This document shows positions 60,158 to 64,000 of a DNA stretch of 64,000 bases, piece by piece. A program made the position numbers and the translations under genes. The notes under the pieces are model-generated. The model saw nothing but the letters and a program-made list of their open reading frames with translations, was not told the origin of the DNA and searched no databases. This DNA comes from CAADGY01 sp900696665. GTDB taxonomy: Bacteria; Acidobacteriota; Terriglobia; Bryobacterales; Bryobacteraceae. Numbering within the stretch: position 1 is the stretch's first letter; each line of letters opens with the position of its first letter. The stretch covers positions 62,001 to 126,000 of the forward strand of contig JAPSFM010000003.1 of assembly GCA_035063885.1 (NCBI GenBank). The letters are read 5' to 3'.

Positions 60158-62815
60158 ATGATGGAAACCAAGAACAGCTTCGGCGCGGCTGCGCCATTCC
60201 GCTCAGGCGAACGCGACTATCGTATCTTCCGGTTGGATGCTCTCGAAAAGAGGGGGGTGACGAACCTCTCACGCATTCCTTATTCGATCAAGATCCTTCT
60301 CGAGAACCTGCTCCGGAACGAAGACGGCGTCACCGTGAAAGCTTCCGACGTCGAATACGTAGCGGGCTGGGACGGTAAAATGCCGTCGCGGGAAATCAGC
60401 TTCAGGCCCGCTCGTATTGTCCTCCAGGATTTTACCGGCGTCCCGGCGGTTGTGGACATCGCGGCAATGCGGGATGCGCTCAGCAGGATGGGAGCCGACC
60501 CCCGGAAGGCAAATCCGCTCATTCCCGCCGACCTGGTTATCGATCACTCCGTCCAGGTCGATCGGTTCGGATCCAGCAATGCATTTGCATTTAATACGAT
60601 GTTGGAGTTCCAGCGTAATCACGAGAGGTATGCGTTGCTGCGCTGGGCTCAGACCGCATTCTCGAATTTCTCCGTTGTGCCTCCGGGTACGGGCATTGTG
60701 CACCAGGTAAATCTCGAGTACCTTGCGCCGGTGGTTTTCCGCCGTGACGATCTCGCTTACCCCGACACCATACTCGGCACCGATTCCCACACCACGATGA
60801 TTAACGGTCTGGGGGTGGTAGGGTGGGGCGTCGGTGGTATCGAAGCCGAAGCGTGTATGCTTGGGCAGCCCATCTCCATGCTGTTGCCGAAGGTAATGGG
60901 TTACAAGCTGAAGGGGCAACTCCGCCCGGGTACCACGGCCACGGACCTGGTGCTGACCATCACGGAAGCTCTCAGGAAACGAGGGGTTGTTGGCAAGTTC
61001 CTGGAATTTTACGGGCCGGGTGTTGCCGCGTTGAGTCTCGCCGACCGGGCTACCATCGGAAACATGGCTCCGGAATACGGCGCCACTATCGGCGTGTTTC
61101 CCATCGATCACGCAACGCTCAACTATCTGCGTGTGACGAACCGCCCGCCGGACCTGATCGCTCTGGTGGAAGCCTACGCTAAGGAACAGGGTCTTTTCCT
61201 CACCGCGGATTCGCCCGAGCCGGTTTACTCGGAAACGATGGAACTCGACCTCGGCGACGTGGTGCCATCGCTTGCCGGTCCCCGGCGCCCGCAGGACCGC
61301 ATCAACCTGCCCGACGTAAAGAAGAATTTCCTCTCGATCCTCGGAGAAACACCGAGACAATCGAAGGTGAGCTTCAATGGGCGCCAGGAAACGATTCACG
61401 ATGGCACGGTGGTGATTGCGGCGATCACCAGTTGTACAAACACGTCGAATCCATCGGTGATGCTGGCGGCGGGACTTCTGGCGAAGAAGGCTGTCGAAAA
61501 AGGACTGAAGCCGAAGCCGTGGGTGAAAACCAGCCTCGCACCGGGTTCGAAAGTCGTGATGGATTATTATCGCGACGCGGGTTTGCTGGAGTATCTTGAG
61601 GCTCTGAACTTCCACCTGGTCGGTTACGGCTGCACCACCTGTATCGGAAACAGTGGCCCTCTGCTTGAAAACGTCGCCGAGGCGGTGCAGAAAGACAAAC
61701 TCGTGGTAGCCGCCGTTCTCAGCGGCAATCGCAACTTCGAAGGCCGCATTAATCCGCTGGTCCGGGCGAACTACCTCGCTTCTCCCCCGCTGGTGGTGGC
61801 GTACGCACTTGCCGGGCGCATGGACATCAATCTCGATACCGACCCCCTCGGAACCGATCAGCAGGGCAAGAACGTTTACCTGAAAGACATCTGGCCGAGC
61901 ACGGAAGAAGTTCAAAAAATGGTCGCTGGTTCGGTGCGCGCCGAGATGTTTGAGAAGGAGTACTCGCAGGTTTTCGAGGGCGACGACCAGTGGAAATCAA
62001 TGGAGACGCCTACTGGTGAACTCTTCCAGTGGCAGGCGGACTCCACCTACGTCAAACATCCTCCTTACTTTGAAAAAATGGTGGAACCAGGCACAGCGCT
62101 GCGGGACTTTAAGGGGTTGCGCGTGCTGGCGATGCTCGGGGATTCCATCACGACCGACCACATCTCGCCCGCCGGCTCTATCGCTGTCGACTCCGCCGCC
62201 GGAAAGTACCTTATGGAACAGGGCGTGAAGCCCGCCGATTTCAACTCCTACGGCTCACGCCGCGGAAATCACGAAGTGATGGTGCGTGGAACGTTGGGTA
62301 ACATCCGCCTGCGAAACCAACTCGCTCCGGGTAAGGAGGGTGCGTGGACGACTCACTATCCCTCGGGCGAACAGATGTGGATTTATGATGCGTCGGTTCG
62401 ATATGCAGCCGAGGGGGTTGGGCTTATTATCATCGCGGGCAAAGAGTACGGCTCCGGCTCATCGCGAGACTGGGCTGCCAAAGGGGTTCAATTGCTCGGT
62501 GTGAAGGCGGTCATTGCCGAGAGCTATGAGCGCATCCACCGCTCCAACCTGGTTGGTATGGGTGTGTTGCCGCTGCAATTTCAGGCGGGTCAGACGCGTG
62601 AGTCGTTAGGTCTGACCGGCAGCGAGCGTTACAGCATTGAAGGTGTGGCGGACGCCAGGAAGGACGGAAGCCGCGCGGTGATTCGCGCTGCCGGTGACGA
62701 TCGGAAGGAAATAACATTCGAAGCGATCGTGCGGATCGACACACCACCCGAGTGGGAGTATTACAATTCCGGCGGCATCCTTCCCTATGTTTTGCGGCAA
62801 CTTGCTGAAAGCTGA
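60158..62815 (+). CDS. acnA: Aconitate hydratase (AcnA type)
   Basis: TCA-cycle enzyme that isomerises citrate to isocitrate in the cytoplasm. 885 residues, close to the usual 890. The [4Fe-4S] cysteines are in ITSCTNTSNPSVMLAAGLL and in GYGCTTCIGNSGPL (C-x2-C). Other hallmarks: LGTDSHTTMINGLGVVGWGVGG, LGDSITTDHISPAGSIA, FNSYGSRRGNHEVMVRGTLGN, and GKEYGSGSSRDWAAKG. ATG 60158 with a weak ribosome site (GAGAAAC); the next ATG is the second codon. Monocistronic. Intact. The iron-regulatory-type sequence is normal for AcnA in bacteria of this type. Confidence 0.98.
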   Translation: MMETKNSFGAAAPFRSGERDYRIFRLDALEKRGVTNLSRIPYSIKILLENLLRNEDGVTVKASDVEYVAGWDGKMPSREISFRPARIVLQDFTGVPAVVDIAAMRDALSRMGADPRKANPLIPADLVIDHSVQVDRFGSSNAFAFNTMLEFQRNHERYALLRWAQTAFSNFSVVPPGTGIVHQVNLEYLAPVVFRRDDLAYPDTILGTDSHTTMINGLGVVGWGVGGIEAEACMLGQPISMLLPKVMGYKLKGQLRPGTTATDLVLTITEALRKRGVVGKFLEFYGPGVAALSLADRATIGNMAPEYGATIGVFPIDHATLNYLRVTNRPPDLIALVEAYAKEQGLFLTADSPEPVYSETMELDLGDVVPSLAGPRRPQDRINLPDVKKNFLSILGETPRQSKVSFNGRQETIHDGTVVIAAITSCTNTSNPSVMLAAGLLAKKAVEKGLKPKPWVKTSLAPGSKVVMDYYRDAGLLEYLEALNFHLVGYGCTTCIGNSGPLLENVAEAVQKDKLVVAAVLSGNRNFEGRINPLVRANYLASPPLVVAYALAGRMDINLDTDPLGTDQQGKNVYLKDIWPSTEEVQKMVAGSVRAEMFEKEYSQVFEGDDQWKSMETPTGELFQWQADSTYVKHPPYFEKMVEPGTALRDFKGLRVLAMLGDSITTDHISPAGSIAVDSAAGKYLMEQGVKPADFNSYGSRRGNHEVMVRGTLGNIRLRNQLAPGKEGAWTTHYPSGEQMWIYDASVRYAAEGVGLIIIAGKEYGSGSSRDWAAKGVQLLGVKAVIAESYERIHRSNLVGMGVLPLQFQAGQTRESLGLTGSERYSIEGVADARKDGSRAVIRAAGDDRKEITFEAIVRIDTPPEWEYYNSGGILPYVLRQLAES

Positions 62816-62845
62816 CAGCTTCGAGCGGTCAGGAAAGCCTTCCCG

Positions 62846-63643
62846 CTAATAGAGGACTCTTACGAACTCACCGATGACGCGGAAATCACCCGGTTCGAGT
62901 TCCCATCGTTCAAATTCGGGGTTGAGCGGCTCCATGACGATTTTCGTGTGCCGCCACCCCTCGTCGGTGGTTTGTTTCTCGCTTCGATACCGCTTCACCG
63001 TGTAACGGCCCTGGTTTTCCGATAGCCCGTAGTTTTCGATCAGCAGCAGTTTTCCCTGCCGTGTTCCAACCACATTAGCGCGGAACACACAAAGGCTGTC
63101 ATCGGGGATTCTCGGTTCCATGGAGCGCCCGGTGACGTGGGCGAGAAACATGTCTGGACTAATACGCAGGTCTGGAGGTGTTTCTTCCCACTCTTCAGGT
63201 TCCACTTCCATCTCTCCGCCGAATTTGCCGGCTGCGGCCCGAAGCGTGAAGACGGGCAGATGAGTTCGATACGGCAGAACTTTCGGGTTGACGTACTCCT
63301 TGTACAAGCGCCGCAACCGGGCTTCAAAATCGGCCACCTGCATCGGCTCCCGATCGGTCACGCGGAGGATATTGGAAGCGCTGCCTTCCAGATACCGCAG
63401 GAAAGCATCTGCACCCAGTTCGTTGGCTTTAAGCTGGATATCGTGCTCGAATAGTTCGAGGACTTCTGCTTCTTCCTCGTCCGCCATTTCGGACCAGTCG
63501 CGCCGCAGACGCACGTGGAGCCGGTCTGCTTGGACATCCAGCAGAAGAACACCCGCATTTTCGGGAGGGCGGCCGGGCAAGGCGGCCTGAAGGAACACGC
63601 AATCGGCGCGGTGGAGTGTGGCTACCGTCGATGCGCTGCTCAT
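62846..63643 (-). CDS. S24 auto-cleaving (LexA-like) protein with non-HTH N-terminal domain
   Basis: 265 residues. The C-terminal half (about 130-265) is an S24/LexA peptidase domain: cleavage site A138-G139 (RAAAGKFGG), catalytic S174 (GRSMEPRIPDDS) and K217 (YTVKRYR). The distance from cleavage site to serine, 36, is close to LexA's 35. Residues 1-118 do not contain a helix-turn-helix. They resemble DUF3037-like domains (CVFLQAALPGRPPENAGVLL; ERLY-like DFEARLRRLYKEYV). A repressor-like or DNA-damage-type switch is possible, but how it would bind DNA is unclear. ATG 63643. Only 63 bp separate it from the partial VWFA-related gene. Confidence 0.8.
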   Translation of the reverse strand: MSSASTVATLHRADCVFLQAALPGRPPENAGVLLLDVQADRLHVRLRRDWSEMADEEEAEVLELFEHDIQLKANELGADAFLRYLEGSASNILRVTDREPMQVADFEARLRRLYKEYVNPKVLPYRTHLPVFTLRAAAGKFGGEMEVEPEEWEETPPDLRISPDMFLAHVTGRSMEPRIPDDSLCVFRANVVGTRQGKLLLIENYGLSENQGRYTVKRYRSEKQTTDEGWRHTKIVMEPLNPEFERWELEPGDFRVIGEFVRVLY

Positions 63644-63706
63644 CTGTTAAATCTTATCGGAATCGCAAACGAATTCCATGCACCCCAAATGGAAGGCGTA
63701 CCAGTC

Positions 63707-64000
63707 CTACAATTCGTAGGGATAGTAGCCCTTGCGGGCGCGGATCACCACACCCGGTAGAGTCGGAACCTTCACCTCAATCGTTCGGAATTGTCTGGAA
63801 ACATCACTGGTGTCGGGAACGTACCGGATAACGTATTGGGTCGTCACTTCCCCGGTCACGTTTGCCACGGCCTCGAAGATACCCTTCGCGATCGCCGCCG
63901 CGTATCCTCCCGTGCCGACCTTCAACGCGTAATTACCTTCGTCGGATGGCGTCGAAAGATAACCTGACACGTCGGAATAGACCCCCTGCAGAGGGTACTC
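63707..64000 (-). CDS. VWFA-related protein, 5' end beyond window
   Basis: C-terminal ~97 residues of a protein continuing past the right edge. EGNYALKVGTGGYAAAIAKG, VTTQYVIRYVPDTSDVSRQ, and the ending VKVPTLPGVVIRARKGYYPYEL match the C-terminus of acidobacterial VWFA-related proteins (usually ...RKGYYAP). The full gene would carry a VWA domain with a MIDAS site upstream. The open frame reaches 64000 without a start. Likely exported; function unknown. Confidence 0.75.
   Translation of the reverse strand, partial: EYPLQGVYSDVSGYLSTPSDEGNYALKVGTGGYAAAIAKGIFEAVANVTGEVTTQYVIRYVPDTSDVSRQFRTIEVKVPTLPGVVIRARKGYYPYEL

Noticed and set aside
60269..61915. 548-codon minus-strand frame inside aconitase
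   Set aside because: Shadow of acnA; no motif or ribosome site.

Overview
This window looks like chromosomal DNA from an Acidobacteriota member of the Solibacter/Bryobacter type. I infer this from GC-rich DNA and dense genes, a PSD1-type multi-DUF cytochrome, a large Oar-like TonB-dependent receptor with a carboxypeptidase-regulatory domain, several exported Gfo/Idh/MocA oxidoreductases, a VWFA-related protein, hopanoid glycosyltransferase HpnI, and many enzymes with twin-arginine (Tat) signals. There are about 51 protein genes, mostly in short operons. I see no rRNA, tRNA, CRISPR array or complete mobile element.

Left part (1-16150) is a carbohydrate/uronide region. It holds a PSD1 cytochrome cut by the window edge, an enolase-superfamily enzyme, a secreted unknown, a TonB-dependent receptor with a clear promoter, an exported alpha/beta hydrolase, a minus-strand operon (two tandem Gfo/Idh paralogues, a CBM9-like protein, a heparinase II/III-like lyase) and a third, divergent Gfo/Idh. 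Centre-left (16150-29640) is central metabolism and housekeeping: an AlkD-like gene with a problematic start, pyruvate:ferredoxin oxidoreductase overlapping a dihydroorotate-dehydrogenase-like gene, a good terminator, a decayed IS21 istA fragment, a YceH (DUF480) protein, a radical SAM gene, an SDR, thrS, hpnI and a small P-loop kinase.

The most striking feature is the radical SAM gene at 23828-25201. Its apparent stop is a TGA inside a Cys-TGA-Ala-Glu-Pro context. The frame stays open for 11 further sense codons to a TAG, and a hairpin shaped like a bacterial SECIS lies just after the TGA. I read it as a selenoprotein of the CUAEP-tail radical SAM type, with selenocysteine at residue 446.

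Centre-right (29630-47400) holds a penicillin-acylase-like enzyme, a CNNM/CorC-type transporter, an anaerobic sulfatase maturase, a Tat-exported probable glycosidase, an operon of transglycosylase, TPR protein and ClC channel with altered filter motifs, an L-fucose isomerase-like exported protein, an FG-GAP protein, two PepSY-associated membrane proteins and two MacB-type ABC permeases with no ATPase beside them. Right part (47400-64000) holds more exported catabolic enzymes (amidohydrolase, PIG-L-like, a signal-bearing RidA next to an exported SelA-fold PLP enzyme, a beta-propeller, a beta-helix, a Cys-type sulfatase, an aldo/keto reductase), then a PAS histidine kinase, aconitase, an S24 auto-cleaving protein with an unusual N-terminal domain, and the end of a VWFA-related gene.

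The overall picture is a soil heterotroph that breaks down sulfated or uronic-acid-rich polymers outside the cytoplasm. The sulfatase at 55599-56975 probably needs the maturase at 33220-34425 for its formylglycine.
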